DNA from: Hyphomicrobiales bacterium
GTDB taxonomy: Bacteria; Pseudomonadota; Alphaproteobacteria; Rhizobiales; Xanthobacteraceae
Length of the DNA: 64,000 nt
Assembly (NCBI GenBank): GCA_017305535.1
Contig: JAFKKN010000001.1
Coordinates: forward strand, 359,145-423,144
Direction of reading: 5' to 3'
The translations under genes and the position numbers were made by a program. This document shows, piece after piece, positions 7,359 through 17,431 of this stretch; position 1 is the first letter of the stretch, and every line of letters begins with the position of its first letter. The notes below the pieces were generated by a model. It had not been told where the DNA came from and did no database searches. It saw only the letters and a list, made by a program, of their open reading frames with translations.

Positions 7359-8510
7359 TTATCGATGTATGGCATCCGACAATCGTTCGAGCGCGGCATC
7401 CAGCGTGGCGTCGTTCTTCGAAAAACAGAAACGCACCACCGATGTCACCGCGTTGACTTCATAAAAGGCCGACACCGGGATCGCCGCAACCTTATGCTCG
7501 GTCACAATCCGGCGACAGAACGCCTCATCCGTCTCGTTCAAACCAAGCGCTGACAGGTCGACGGTGAGGAAATACGTGCCCTGCGATGGCAGCACCGGGA
7601 ATCCGAGGCTGGTCAGCCCCGCCGTGAGACGATCGCGGCTGCGCGCGAGTTCGCTCCGCATCCCGTGAAAGAACGCATCGGGTTTGCCGAGACCATAAGC
7701 CACCGCAACCTGAAGGTTCGGCGCCGTCGTGAAAGTGAGAAACTGATGCACCTTGGCGGCAACGCGTAACAGCGGCGGCGCCGCACAGACAAAGCCGATC
7801 TTCCACCCGGTCAGCCCAAAGATCTTGCCCGCCGAGCCGATCTTGAGCGTGCGATCGCGCATTCCCGGTATCGCGATCAGCGGAATGTGCTCGCGGCCGT
7901 CGAAAACGATATGCTCCCAGACTTCGTCGCAGATCGCGATGGCATCGAATTCCTGGCAGAAGCGCGCCAGCAGTTCGAGGTCTTCGCGCGGATACACCAC
8001 CGCCGCCGGATTCAATGGATTGTTGAACACCACCGCCTTGGTCTTGTGGCTAAAGACCTCGCGCAGCATTTCTTCGTTGAGCCGCCAACCTGGCGGCTGC
8101 AAGCGGACCAGCCGCGGAATGCCACCCGCTTGCCGGATGATCGGCAGATAGGAATCGTACATCGGCTGAAACAGCACGACCTCGTCGCCCGGCTCGATCA
8201 CCGCGAGCAGCGAACTGGTCAACGCCTCGGTGCCGCCCGAGGTCACCATCACCTCGGTCATCGGATCGAGATTGAGACCATGCCAGTGCGCATAATGCGT
8301 GGCGATGGCCTGCCGCAATTCCGGAATGCCCATCATCGACGGATACTGATTGTAACCGTCCACCACGGCATCCGCCGCCGCGCGGCGAATATCCTCCGGC
8401 CCCGGGGCGTCCGGAAATCCCTGACCGAGGTTGATGGCGTTGTTGTCGCGGGCAAGCTGCGACATGGCTTCGAAGACAGTGACCGGCAAGCCGGCAAAAA
8501 CCTGGTTCAT
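7359..8510 (-). CDS. PLP-dependent class I/II aminotransferase
   Basis: A 383-residue fold-type I aminotransferase. The N-terminal LGQGFPD and TSGGTEA motifs, the NNPLNPA segment, CDEVWEH and the lysine segment SAGKIFGLTGWKIGF (Schiff-base Lys) are all present. Closest in style to the YbdL/kynurenine aminotransferase/DapC-like group acting on methionine, kynurenine or N-succinyl-diaminopimelate. The exact substrate cannot be read from the sequence. It overlaps nothing and sits 7 bases from the rhodanese gene upstream and 10 bases before the polyamine-binding-protein gene, so the three may form one transcript. Confidence 0.88.
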   Translation of the reverse strand: MNQVFAGLPVTVFEAMSQLARDNNAINLGQGFPDAPGPEDIRRAAADAVVDGYNQYPSMMGIPELRQAIATHYAHWHGLNLDPMTEVMVTSGGTEALTSSLLAVIEPGDEVVLFQPMYDSYLPIIRQAGGIPRLVRLQPPGWRLNEEMLREVFSHKTKAVVFNNPLNPAAVVYPREDLELLARFCQEFDAIAICDEVWEHIVFDGREHIPLIAIPGMRDRTLKIGSAGKIFGLTGWKIGFVCAAPPLLRVAAKVHQFLTFTTAPNLQVAVAYGLGKPDAFFHGMRSELARSRDRLTAGLTSLGFPVLPSQGTYFLTVDLSALGLNETDEAFCRRIVTEHKVAAIPVSAFYEVNAVTSVVRFCFSKNDATLDAALERLSDAIHR

Positions 8511-8517
8511 GATAACG

Positions 8518-8853
8518 TCAGCCGCCCACCCGCACCGGCAGCCCGGCCGCCTTCCAGGCGATCATCCCGCCCGCGAGATGCTTGTCGTGGGGAAAGCCGG
8601 CGGCCTGGATCGCGTGCGATATCTTCGCGGAGCGGTTGCCAGAGCGGCAGGCGAACACCAGTTCCCGGCCCTGCAAGTCGGGAATATCGGAGGGATCGAA
8701 GGTCGACAGCGGCAGCACCACGGCATCCGGATAGGCCTCGACCGCCACCTCGTTGGGCTCACGGACGTCGACCAGAAGATATCGGCCCTCCTCGACCCCT
8801 TTCGCCACCTCAAGCGGCGTCAAATCCTGCACCGTGATATTCCGATCGGACAC
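8518..8853 (-). CDS. Single-domain rhodanese-like sulfurtransferase
   Basis: A 111-residue protein spanning one rhodanese domain, with the motif VDVREPNE and the active-site loop CRSGNRS that carries the persulfide-forming cysteine. The GTG at 8853 is preferred because GAGGAGA precedes it at good spacing; the frame extends upstream to 8949 without support. GlpE-type proteins of this size move sulfane sulfur in the cytoplasm. It stands 7 bases before the aminotransferase gene, suggesting co-transcription. Confidence 0.88.
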   Translation of the reverse strand: MSDRNITVQDLTPLEVAKGVEEGRYLLVDVREPNEVAVEAYPDAVVLPLSTFDPSDIPDLQGRELVFACRSGNRSAKISHAIQAAGFPHDKHLAGGMIAWKAAGLPVRVGG

Positions 8854-8992
8854 CAAACTCTCCTCGCCGAATTGCCGCCGGGCGCTCGCCGGCGGGCCAA
8901 ACTCGCCCCTCGCGCGCTGAAAATCAAGCGCCTGTACACTGTCCGCCAAGCCGGAAACCCGACATCCCGCCGGAGATCAGATCGTCACTTGT

Positions 8993-10912
8993 TCAAATCG
9001 TCACCTGGGTGCCGACTTCGACGACGCGGCCGGTGGGGATCTGGAAGTAGTCGGTGGCATCGTTGGCGGTGCGACTCAGCGCAATAAACAGGTGATCCTG
9101 CCAGCGCGGCATGTCGGAATTGGCTGCTGGCCGCAACGCCCGCCGCGACAGGAAGAACGATGTCGACATGATGTCGAATTGCCAACCCAGCTTGCGCGCC
9201 ACCGCCAGGGCTTTCGGCACGTTGGGCGACTCCATGAACCCGAAGCGCAGCCTCACTTTTGAAAAGGTGGGGCTAATGTTTTCAAGCTGAACCCGCTCGG
9301 TTGGATCGATGCGTGGCGACGGCATCACCTGAATGGTAAGAATGACGTTCTTCTCATGAAGCACCTTGTAGTGCTTCAGGCTGTGCATCAGTGCGGTCGG
9401 CGCACTGGACGGATCGCTGGTCAAAAACACCGCCGTGCCCGGCACCCGCTGCGGCGGCCGCTTTTCCAGCATCGCGACCAGATCGCTCAGCGGAAACTCC
9501 AGCTTCCGCGACTTTGCGAACAGCAGCCGACTGCCGCGACGCCATGTCAGCATCACCGTCATCACCAGCGCGCCCAGCGCCAGCGGCACCCATCCACCTT
9601 CGAACACTTTCAACAGATTTGCGGCGAGGAAGGTCAGATCGAGGAACAGGAATGGCGCAATCAGGAGCCCGGCCGCGACCGCCGACCAGCGCCAGACTTT
9701 CCAGACCACCACGAAGCCCATCATCGCAGTCACAACCATCGTCCCGGTCACCGCGATGCCATAGGCCGATGCCAGCGCGCTCGACGAGCGGAACAGGAAC
9801 ACCAAGAGTATCACCGCGATCAACAGCAGCATGTTGACCCGGGGGATGTAGATCTGTCCCGAATGTGCCTCCGACGTGTGGCGGATCTCGAAGCGCGGCA
9901 GCAAGCCAAGCTGGATCGCCTGCCGCGTCAGCGAATAGGCGCCGGTGATCACGGCCTGGCTCGCAATCACTGTGGCAATCGTGGCAAGGCACACCATCGG
10001 CAGCAGTGCCCATGAGGGGAACATCAGAAAGAACGGATTTTCGATGGCCTTCGCGTTGGTCAGCAGCAGTGCGCCCTGCCCGAGATAGTTCATTACCAGC
10101 GCCGGAAGCACCAGCACCAGCCACGCGATCCGGATCGGGCGTTTTCCAAAATGCCCGAGGTCGGCATAAAGCGCCTCAGCACCAGTGACGGCCAGGAACA
10201 CGGCGCCCAGCGTGACGAAGCCGATGACACCGTGATGGAGCATGAACGTCACGGCGTAAAGCGGATTGAAGGCTGCCAACACCTGAGGATACGCGACAAT
10301 GCGGGGAATGGCGCCGATCGCGATCGCCGCGAACCACAAACACATCATCGGCCCAAAAAAGGCCGCCACCCGCGCGGTGCCGCGCGATTGCACGGCGAAC
10401 AGGACGATGAGTATCAGCGCGGTCGCCGGAACGGCATACGGCTCGAACGCGGAGGTCACGACGGTCATGCCCTCCACCGCCGACAGCACCGACACCGCCG
10501 GCGTGATTACCGCATCGCCATAGAACAATGCGCCGCCGACAATGCCGAGCAAAATGATCCTGCCCGCGTTGCCCGCCATGGCGCGTTGCGCGAGCGCCAT
10601 CAGCGCCAGCGTCCCGCCCTCGCCATTGTTATCGGCGCGCAGGAAAATGACGACATACTTCAGCGTCACCACCAGGATCAGTGCCCACAGGATCAACGAC
10701 AGCACACCGAACACGGCTACCGGCGCGACGTTGCTGGCCGTTCCCCCGGCCGCTGTCATGGCCTCGCGGAAAGCATAGATGGGACTGGTGCCGATATCGC
10801 CGTAGACGACCCCGATGCTCCCCAGCATCAGCGTCGGAAAACTCACGGCTGAATGGCTTTGTTCATCCTTCCCGGTGGTCAGATCGGCAGGTGCGGCAGC
10901 TTCGGTCGACAT
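8993..10912 (-). CDS. kup: Kup-type low-affinity potassium uptake protein (second copy)
   Basis: A 639-residue protein with an N-terminal [21 protein letters not shown] signature, about twelve hydrophobic segments and a ~150-residue cytoplasmic tail. Kup proteins import K+ by proton symport. It is clearly paralogous to the gene just upstream: both keep the same N-terminal signature, the same order of membrane segments and an almost identical C-terminus ending [12 protein letters not shown]. The 39-base gap between them fits one operon. Which copy carries the main flux, and whether they differ in pH or K+ range, cannot be judged. Confidence 0.93.
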   Translation of the reverse strand: MSTEAAAPADLTTGKDEQSHSAVSFPTLMLGSIGVVYGDIGTSPIYAFREAMTAAGGTASNVAPVAVFGVLSLILWALILVVTLKYVVIFLRADNNGEGGTLALMALAQRAMAGNAGRIILLGIVGGALFYGDAVITPAVSVLSAVEGMTVVTSAFEPYAVPATALILIVLFAVQSRGTARVAAFFGPMMCLWFAAIAIGAIPRIVAYPQVLAAFNPLYAVTFMLHHGVIGFVTLGAVFLAVTGAEALYADLGHFGKRPIRIAWLVLVLPALVMNYLGQGALLLTNAKAIENPFFLMFPSWALLPMVCLATIATVIASQAVITGAYSLTRQAIQLGLLPRFEIRHTSEAHSGQIYIPRVNMLLLIAVILLVFLFRSSSALASAYGIAVTGTMVVTAMMGFVVVWKVWRWSAVAAGLLIAPFLFLDLTFLAANLLKVFEGGWVPLALGALVMTVMLTWRRGSRLLFAKSRKLEFPLSDLVAMLEKRPPQRVPGTAVFLTSDPSSAPTALMHSLKHYKVLHEKNVILTIQVMPSPRIDPTERVQLENISPTFSKVRLRFGFMESPNVPKALAVARKLGWQFDIMSTSFFLSRRALRPAANSDMPRWQDHLFIALSRTANDATDYFQIPTGRVVEVGTQVTI

Positions 10913-10951
10913 GGAATGCGCGCCTCGAAACGCTCGTTGTACAATGGCCCG

Positions 10952-12853
10952 TCAGATCGTCACCTGCGTACCGACCTCAACGACACGACCGGTCGGAATC
11001 TGGAAGTAGTCAGTGGCATCGTTTGCCGAACGACTGAGCATGATAAACAGCCGGTCCTGCCAGCGCGGCATTTCGGATTTCGCTGCCGTCTTGAGCGAGC
11101 GACGCGAGACGAAGAACGACGTGGACATGATGTCGAACTGCCAGCCGAGCTTGCGGGCGATGCCCAGCGCACGCGGCACGTTCGGCGATTCCATGAATCC
11201 GAAGCGCAGCCGCACCGTCGCGAATTTCTCGCTGATACTCTCCATGTGAACGCGCTCCAGCGGATCGACCCGCGGCGTCTGCGCCGTCTCGATGGTGAGG
11301 ATGACATTGTGCTCGTGCAGCACCTTGTTGTGCTTGAGATTGTGTAGAAGAGCGGTCGGCACGAAATTGGGATCGCTGGTGAGGAACACCGCCGTTCCCT
11401 TCACCACATGCGGCGGACGCTTCTCAAGACTCTTGATCAGGTCCAGCAATGGCACTTCGGTTCGTCGGGTTTTCTCGATCAGCAGCGCGGCGCCACGACG
11501 CCATGTCCAGATCACCACAACCATCAGGATTCCGAACAGCATCGGCACCCAAGCGCCTTCCAAAAGTTTCAGAAGGTTGGCACTGAAGAATGCGACGTCC
11601 ACCACCACCAGCGGAAACACCAGCGCCGCTGCGGTGGCCGCGCGCCAGTTCCACAATTTCCACACCACGACGAAGCCCATGATGCCGTCGGCGACCATGG
11701 TGGTGGAGACGGCGATGCCGTAAGCCGACGCCAGCCCGCTCGAGGTCCGAAACAACCCGACCAGCAGCAGCACGCCAACCAGCAGCAGCAAGTTAACACG
11801 CGGCAGATAAATCTGGCCGGCATGGGTTTCGGAGGTGTAGCGCACCTCGAAGCGCGGCAGGAGGCCGAGCTGCACGGCCTGGCTGATCAGCGAATAAGCA
11901 CCCGTGATCACCGCCTGGCTCGCGATCACCGTCGCGGCGGTCGCAAGCAGCACCAGCGGCAAAAGCAACGGCGCCGGCGCTAGGCGGAAGAAGGGGTTCT
12001 CGATTGCTTCCGGATGGGCGAGGATCAGCGCCCCCTGCCCGAAATAGTTCAGAAGCAACGCCGGCAGCACCAGATAGAACCACGCGCACTGAATCGGCTG
12101 CCGGCCGAAATGGCCGAGATCGGCGTAGAGCGCCTCGCCTCCGGTCACCGACAGAAAGACCAACCCCATGATCACGAGGCCGATCATGCCGTGATTGAGC
12201 AGGAAGTGAATCGCGTACCACGGATTGACCGCGAGCAGCACCGTCGGGTCTTCGTGAATGTGCAGCATGCCGAAAACGGCGATGGTCACGAACCACAACG
12301 CCATCACGGGGCCGAATGCCGACGCCACACGCGCCGTGCCGCGGCTCTGCACCGAAAACAGCAAAACGAGGATCACCAGCGTCAGCGGGACCACGTAGTT
12401 GTCAAGCGCGGGGGTCGCCAGCTTCAAACCTTCGACGGCGGAAAGCACCGAGATCGCCGGGGTGATCATCGAGTCGCCGATAAACATCGACGCGCCAACC
12501 ACGCCCAGCGCCAGCAGGAACCAGCTTCGCCGCCCGAGCGCCCGTTGCCCGAGCGCCATCAATGACAGGGTTCCACCCTCGCCGTTGTTGTCGGCCCGCA
12601 GCAGCAGCAGAACATATTTGGCGGTAACGACGATAAACAGCGACCAGAGGATCAGGGACAGCACGCCGAGCACAATGGCCGGCGTGACCGCGCCCTTCTG
12701 CGCCGCGTGACTGACCGCCTCGCGGAATGCGTACAGCGGCGAAGTTCCGATGTCGCCGAAAACTACCCCGATACTTCCGAGTGTCAGTGCCCAAAAACCG
12801 GCGGTGACCGGGGGCTCACCAGCAGCCTCGGGCGATGTTTCGCTCGCAGTCAT
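10952..12853 (-). CDS. kup: Kup-type low-affinity potassium uptake protein (first copy)
   Basis: A 633-residue Kup/HAK/KT transporter with the signature [21 protein letters not shown] near residue 25 and [16 protein letters not shown] about residue 90. It has about twelve membrane helices and a soluble tail. The start is set at the ATG at 12853; a TTG two codons upstream is possible. It is the promoter-proximal member of a tandem kup pair. The upstream gap to the MotB-like gene (12854-13044) shows no recognisable gene. Confidence 0.93.
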   Translation of the reverse strand: MTASETSPEAAGEPPVTAGFWALTLGSIGVVFGDIGTSPLYAFREAVSHAAQKGAVTPAIVLGVLSLILWSLFIVVTAKYVLLLLRADNNGEGGTLSLMALGQRALGRRSWFLLALGVVGASMFIGDSMITPAISVLSAVEGLKLATPALDNYVVPLTLVILVLLFSVQSRGTARVASAFGPVMALWFVTIAVFGMLHIHEDPTVLLAVNPWYAIHFLLNHGMIGLVIMGLVFLSVTGGEALYADLGHFGRQPIQCAWFYLVLPALLLNYFGQGALILAHPEAIENPFFRLAPAPLLLPLVLLATAATVIASQAVITGAYSLISQAVQLGLLPRFEVRYTSETHAGQIYLPRVNLLLLVGVLLLVGLFRTSSGLASAYGIAVSTTMVADGIMGFVVVWKLWNWRAATAAALVFPLVVVDVAFFSANLLKLLEGAWVPMLFGILMVVVIWTWRRGAALLIEKTRRTEVPLLDLIKSLEKRPPHVVKGTAVFLTSDPNFVPTALLHNLKHNKVLHEHNVILTIETAQTPRVDPLERVHMESISEKFATVRLRFGFMESPNVPRALGIARKLGWQFDIMSTSFFVSRRSLKTAAKSEMPRWQDRLFIMLSRSANDATDYFQIPTGRVVEVGTQVTI

Positions 12854-13044
12854 GACCAAGGAAAACGCTCTATCGGGTTGGGGTCCGGGCTAATGAAGCA
12901 CACTGTGCGCGACGTCAAGTCGCCGACGGTCATATGCTCGGTTTCGACCGCAATGGGAGAATATCTCAAAGGAGAGCGCTAAAAAAGGAGTTGACACCCC
13001 GGAAGGGCCCATTGGGGGCACGGCACACAGGTCAAATCGAACCT

Positions 13045-13875
13045 TCAGGGTTTCAGGTTGGGCGGCAGCGGCGGGTCCTCGCGCATCAGCGTAATCGTCA
13101 CGCGGCGATTGGCGGCGAGCGAGGGATCGTCCGGAAACAACGGCTGGCTGTCGGCCTTGCCCGATACCGCGAAGATATGGCTCGCCGGCAATCCCTCGCG
13201 TTCCAGAATCTGCCGCACCGCGTTGGCACGATCCGCCGACAGATCGAAGGCATCATAATCGCCGCGCGTCGGCACGTAACCCGACGCGGTATGGCCGACG
13301 ATCGAGACGCGGAGCGGCGTGGCCTTCAATGGTGCCGCGAGCCGTTGCAACAACAACCGCGTCCGCTCGTAAGGCACCTTGGAATTCTCGGCGAACATCG
13401 AGCGGCCGTCCTGATCGACGATCTCGAGATTGAGCCCCTGCTTCGTTTCCTCGAACATCACATGCTTGGAGATTTCCGCCAGCTCCGGCATGTCCTGCAA
13501 CGCCTGGCGTAACGATGCCGAGGCGAGCGCGAATTCGCGATCGGTCTTCAGGTGCGCGCCTTGAATCCTGTTGCGCTCCTGTTCGTCCGGGGTCGGCGTA
13601 TTGGAGGCTTCGTCCGGTGGGATGTGATCGACGTTTTTCAGTTTCGGGCGCGTCGGCAGGCCGTCGGATTCGATCATGCCCGAGAAACGCGACTCGGTTT
13701 GCACGCCGAACGCATCGCGCATCGAGCCCGCGACGATCTTGAGCTTCTGTTGATCCTGATTGGAGAACGCGACGAGCATCACGAAGAAGCTCATCATCAG
13801 GCCCATCAGGTCGGCGAAGGTGACGAACCAGCCGTGACCTCCACCGTGAGCATCGCCGCGTTTTTTCTTGGCCAT
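13045..13875 (-). CDS. motB: MotB-like stator / OmpA-domain protein
   Basis: A 276-residue protein. One membrane helix near the N-terminus (WFVTFADLMGLMMSFFVMLV) carries the Asp (residue 22) used for ion flow in MotB-family stators. A polar linker and a C-terminal OmpA-type peptidoglycan-binding domain follow, with VGHTASG, LSADRANAV and ANRRVTI. Such proteins anchor the stator to the cell wall. It lies 27 bases after the MotA-like gene on the same strand. No flagellar genes flank it, so an involvement in motility is probable but not shown. Confidence 0.88.
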   Translation of the reverse strand: MAKKKRGDAHGGGHGWFVTFADLMGLMMSFFVMLVAFSNQDQQKLKIVAGSMRDAFGVQTESRFSGMIESDGLPTRPKLKNVDHIPPDEASNTPTPDEQERNRIQGAHLKTDREFALASASLRQALQDMPELAEISKHVMFEETKQGLNLEIVDQDGRSMFAENSKVPYERTRLLLQRLAAPLKATPLRVSIVGHTASGYVPTRGDYDAFDLSADRANAVRQILEREGLPASHIFAVSGKADSQPLFPDDPSLAANRRVTITLMREDPPLPPNLKP

Positions 13876-13902
13876 GACGTTCGCTCAGCTTCCCGATTCG
13901 CG

Positions 13903-14676
13903 TCAGGCCGGCACGGTCTCGCCGTCTTCGTGGCGATGCTTTTCCGGCAGGTAGGCGAGCAGCATTTCGCGCACCAAGGTCGGGCTCTTGGAATCCCGGA
14001 TCATCAGGATGCCGTCGATGATCAGGGTGCGGTTGGTTTCCTCGTCGAGCAGCTTGCCGTGCAGCTTGTCGGCGATGGGAAGACAGAACAGGTTGGCGAC
14101 CAGCGCGCCATACAACGTCGCGAGCAGCGCCGTCGCCATGAACGGGCCGAGCTTCGAGGGGTCGGTCATGTTGGCGAACATCTGCACCATGCCGATCAGC
14201 GTGCCGATCATACCGAAGGCCGGTGCGCAATCGCCGATGGCGCGATAGATCTTGCCACCCTCGTCGAGGTGCATCAGAAAATTGTCACGATCGCGCTCAA
14301 GGTTGTCGCGGATGAATTCGAGATCGTAACCGTCTGCGACGTAACGAATTCCCTTCGCAAGAAACGGATCGGCGGCCTCGATCTTTTCCAGCCCTACCGG
14401 CCCCTGCTTGCGGGCGACTTCGGCAATGCTCGCCAGTTCGTCGACGAGGTCACGGGCCGACAGCCGGCTCATTGTGAAAGCGAATTTGGCGCCGAGCGGC
14501 AGGCCGTGGAGAATGGCGCTGAGCGGAAAGCGGATCAGGGTCGCAGCGATCGAACCGCCGAAGATGATGATCATCGCATGTTCGCTGATGAACATGTGCA
14601 GATCGCCGCCCATGAAGATCATCAGCATGATGACGATGGTGCCGAAAATCAGGCCAACGCCAGTGGTGATATCCAT
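13903..14676 (-). CDS. motA: MotA/PomA-like stator channel protein
   Basis: A 257-residue four-helix membrane protein starting MDITTGVGLIFG. The start at 14676 is chosen because GGAG lies 6 bases upstream; the frame extends 8 codons further. The segments PAFGMIGTLIGMVQMF and GPFMATALLATLYGALVANLFCLPIADKL match the conserved third and fourth helices of MotA/PomA, including the Pro needed for torque. With the MotB-like protein it should form a 5:2 proton- or sodium-driven stator. The compact length and the LPIADKL sequence are closer to PomA than to E. coli MotA. Confidence 0.9.
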   Translation of the reverse strand: MDITTGVGLIFGTIVIMLMIFMGGDLHMFISEHAMIIIFGGSIAATLIRFPLSAILHGLPLGAKFAFTMSRLSARDLVDELASIAEVARKQGPVGLEKIEAADPFLAKGIRYVADGYDLEFIRDNLERDRDNFLMHLDEGGKIYRAIGDCAPAFGMIGTLIGMVQMFANMTDPSKLGPFMATALLATLYGALVANLFCLPIADKLHGKLLDEETNRTLIIDGILMIRDSKSPTLVREMLLAYLPEKHRHEDGETVPA

Positions 14677-14925
14677 GGAGAACTCCGACGCACGCAACAC
14701 ACCGCCCTTGCGGCGGCGCGACTCCTTCTGAGCCGACCGAGACCCTACCGGGTGTGCGATTAAAGACGCGTAAAGGTTAAGCGCATTTGGAACCGGTCCG
14801 GGCGTGGCTGTGGCGCCACTCCCCTTTCACAACCTGCGCGGCAAGGAAAAATGCCTGCCAAACAAGCGCGTGCGCTGTTAACGCAGCGCTAACCACGTCG
14901 CAGCCGCGTAGCGCGGGCGGATCGG

Positions 14926-15645
14926 CTAGTGGATTTCGGATGAGCGCTTCAGCGCGTCGCGCAGTGCGTCCAGCGTAAAGCTCTCGCTCCGCGCGATGGC
15001 GAGAATCGGCTCCTCGCGCCGGCCGCACAGTTCGGCGGCCTCCGGCAGCCTTTCCGCGACCTCATGCGGGATCACTACCGCACCATGGCGATCGGCGTGA
15101 ATCAGATCATCCGAGCGTACCGTCATCCCGGCAACCCGCACCTCGCCGGCGAAGCGGGTGACGTGGACATGCGCATGCGACGGACCAATGGAGCCGGCCA
15201 GCGCCTGAAAGCCGGGCGCCCACTGCGGAATATCCCGTATCGAACCGTCGGTAACCACGCCGAGGCAGCCCAGCGCCTTGTGCACGGCGCTGTTCACCTC
15301 CCCCCAGAACGCGCCGAACCCGGCCTCCGTCCCGTCGAGGTCCTGAATGACGCTGACCCGCGGACCCGTGCCCTGCCCGACATATTCGTAATAGGCTAGC
15401 CGCTGCGCCTGCTGCTCCGCCGGAGACAGGCTTGACGGCCCGGTGGCGCGAATGGTCGCGGTGCGCGCATAACCGACGATCGGCGGCAGATCCGGAAACG
15501 GACAAACCAGCGGCCGCGTGGTGAAGCCGTTGAGGCGCCGCCCCGGCGCCACGACTTCCATCGCATTACAGATCGTCGGGGTATCGTATTTCGCCAGTGC
15601 CGCGAGAATATCCACGGACAACGGTTGATGCGCGTGATCGGTCAC
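14926..15645 (-). CDS. RraA-like / HMG aldolase family protein
   Basis: A 239-residue protein of the RraA/demethylmenaquinone methyltransferase-like superfamily. Conserved elements are YDTPTICNAME near the N-terminus, the GVVTDGSIRD loop that carries the Arg-Asp pair binding metal and pyruvate in aldolase members, and DDLIHADRHGAVVIP. Members include 4-hydroxy-4-methyl-2-oxoglutarate aldolases and the RNase E regulator RraA; annotation as a menaquinone methyltransferase is an old error. The exact substrate is not readable. It stands alone, 50 bases downstream of pssA. Confidence 0.85.
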   Translation of the reverse strand: MTDHAHQPLSVDILAALAKYDTPTICNAMEVVAPGRRLNGFTTRPLVCPFPDLPPIVGYARTATIRATGPSSLSPAEQQAQRLAYYEYVGQGTGPRVSVIQDLDGTEAGFGAFWGEVNSAVHKALGCLGVVTDGSIRDIPQWAPGFQALAGSIGPSHAHVHVTRFAGEVRVAGMTVRSDDLIHADRHGAVVIPHEVAERLPEAAELCGRREEPILAIARSESFTLDALRDALKRSSEIH

Positions 15646-15695
15646 GTCTTCTTCTCCGTCTTGTTCTGGCGGCGAAATTGCCCCGTCTCGATGCC

Positions 15696-16577
15696 TTAAT
15701 TCAAATGCGTCGGCCGGTTGTCCTGGTCGGAATGGCGATCCCCCGAAACATACCCTCCAGTGGGCGCGGCTCTGGTGTCGCCGGCCGCTTGCGTACGGCT
15801 GACGAAGTCCCGCTGCTGATCGCGATAGGACTTCCAGCCGAGCGGCAGGCTAAGCAAATAAACAACCGAGCCGACCGACAGGATTTGCCACGGATAGGCG
15901 ATCAGAAGCGCTACGAACAACACCGCCGAGACGAACGCCGGCAGCACCATCTCCGGCGGCACGCGCCAACGCACGGACTTGCCGGAGAACACCGGCAACC
16001 GCGAGACCATCAGGAATGCGATCAGCACGGTGTAGAACGCGGTCAAGGTCGCCGGCGGCATCGGTACACCGAGGAAACCGAGATAGACCGGCAGCAACAC
16101 CGTGAGCGCGCCGGCGGGCGCTGGCACACCGGTAAAGAAGTTGCCAGCGAACGGATATTTGCTCGGCTCGTCGATCGCCGCGTTGAAGCGCGCCAATCGC
16201 AGGCTGCCGCTGATGGCGAAGACCATCGCCGCGATCCAGCCGACATTATTCAGGTCATGCAACTGCCAGAAATAGAGGATGAGGCCAGGCGCCACGCCGA
16301 AATTGACGAAATCAGCAAGGCTGTCGAGTTCCGCGCCGAACCGCGACTGCCCCTTGATCAGGCGCGCCACCCTGCCATCGACGCCGTCCAGAACAGCGGC
16401 AAAGACGATGGCGGCCACCGCCAGCTCCATCCGTCCTTCAGTCGCCAGTCGAATGGCGGTCAGGCCGGCGCAGATCGCCAGCAACGTAATGACGTTGGGC
16501 ACCAACATTCGCACCGGAACCGGCCGGAACCGCCGGCGGCGCAGTTCGGGATATTCGGGATCGTCTGATGTGCGCAT
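15696..16577 (-). CDS. pssA: CDP-diacylglycerol-serine O-phosphatidyltransferase
   Basis: A 293-residue membrane enzyme that makes phosphatidylserine from CDP-diacylglycerol and serine. The CDP-alcohol phosphotransferase motif DG-x2-AR-x8-G-x3-D-x3-D is complete in the DGRVARL...GAELDSLAD stretch, and about eight hydrophobic segments follow. The start ATG at 16577 (MRTSDDPEY) is preferred over a further upstream frame start. The gene directly follows psd, so the two successive steps to phosphatidylethanolamine are encoded together. Confidence 0.93.
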   Translation of the reverse strand: MRTSDDPEYPELRRRRFRPVPVRMLVPNVITLLAICAGLTAIRLATEGRMELAVAAIVFAAVLDGVDGRVARLIKGQSRFGAELDSLADFVNFGVAPGLILYFWQLHDLNNVGWIAAMVFAISGSLRLARFNAAIDEPSKYPFAGNFFTGVPAPAGALTVLLPVYLGFLGVPMPPATLTAFYTVLIAFLMVSRLPVFSGKSVRWRVPPEMVLPAFVSAVLFVALLIAYPWQILSVGSVVYLLSLPLGWKSYRDQQRDFVSRTQAAGDTRAAPTGGYVSGDRHSDQDNRPTHLN

Positions 16578-16682
16578 GCCGTCAATATAGCAACCACACG
16601 CGGGTTCCGCCATGCGCCAGTGGCTTGGCACGTAATGCTTTCGGCCAATCCGTCAGGCGAAAACCACTACCGACGGAGACGA

Positions 16683-17381
16683 TCAGTGTGTGCGGAAGGT
16701 TGCTTCTCCGGTATTGGGCAGGAGATCCGCCAGCACCGTTTCGCCCGCCACCGCCGTCTGCCCCACTGCGACCAGCGCACGGGTGCCTTCGGGCAGGTAG
16801 ACGTCCAGCCGCGAGCCGAAGCGGATCAAGCCAAACCGCTCGCCCGTCCCGAGCAGTTGTCCCTCGCGCACGAACGACACGATGCGGCGGGCCACCAGGC
16901 CCGCGATCTGCACCACGCCAATGCGGCCGGATGGCGTCGAGATCACCAGCCCGTTGCGCTCGTTGTCCTCGCTTGCCTTGTCGAGTTCGGCATTGATGAA
17001 TTTGCCCGGCCGGTAGGCGATACGGTCGATCCGCCCCGCCACCGGAGCGCGGTTCACATGGCAGTTGAACACGCTCATGAAGATCGACACCCGCAGCAGC
17101 GGCTTGTCGCCCAGCCCGAGTTCAGCAGGCGGCACCGCCGGCGCGACCATCGAGACGCGGCCATCGGCAGGCGACACCACGAGCCCTTCCCGCACCGGCG
17201 TCACCCGGACCGGATCGCGGAAGAATAGCGCGCACCAGATGGTCAGCAAGGTTCCGATCCAGCCAAGCGGCGTCCATATCCAGAACAGGATCAGGCTTGC
17301 CAGCGCGAAACCGCCGATGAAGGGATAACCCTCCGGATGGATCGGCGGGATCTGCGCGCGGATGGAATGGGCAATCGACAT
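16683..17381 (-). CDS. psd: Phosphatidylserine decarboxylase (short, alphaproteobacterial type)
   Basis: A 232-residue proenzyme with one or two N-terminal membrane helices. The Gly189-Ser190 pair in RFGSRLDV is the self-cleavage site that produces the pyruvoyl cofactor. The motifs FFRDP, SPADGRV and [11 protein letters not shown] are typical of the short Psd class. It decarboxylates phosphatidylserine to phosphatidylethanolamine at the inner membrane. It lies upstream of pssA on the same strand and downstream of the ABC exporter gene, separated by 50 bases. Confidence 0.93.
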   Translation of the reverse strand: MSIAHSIRAQIPPIHPEGYPFIGGFALASLILFWIWTPLGWIGTLLTIWCALFFRDPVRVTPVREGLVVSPADGRVSMVAPAVPPAELGLGDKPLLRVSIFMSVFNCHVNRAPVAGRIDRIAYRPGKFINAELDKASEDNERNGLVISTPSGRIGVVQIAGLVARRIVSFVREGQLLGTGERFGLIRFGSRLDVYLPEGTRALVAVGQTAVAGETVLADLLPNTGEATFRTH

Positions 17382-17431
17382 CAGCTCTCTCGAATCCGGT
17401 TCTGTTCAGGGGACCATATCACGCGGCGTGA

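Noticed and set aside
13045-14676. ExbB/ExbD or TolQ/TolR instead of MotA/MotB
   Set aside because: The MotB-like protein has a full OmpA peptidoglycan-binding domain and the MotA-like protein has the PomA-type third and fourth helices; ExbD and TolR are shorter and lack OmpA domains.
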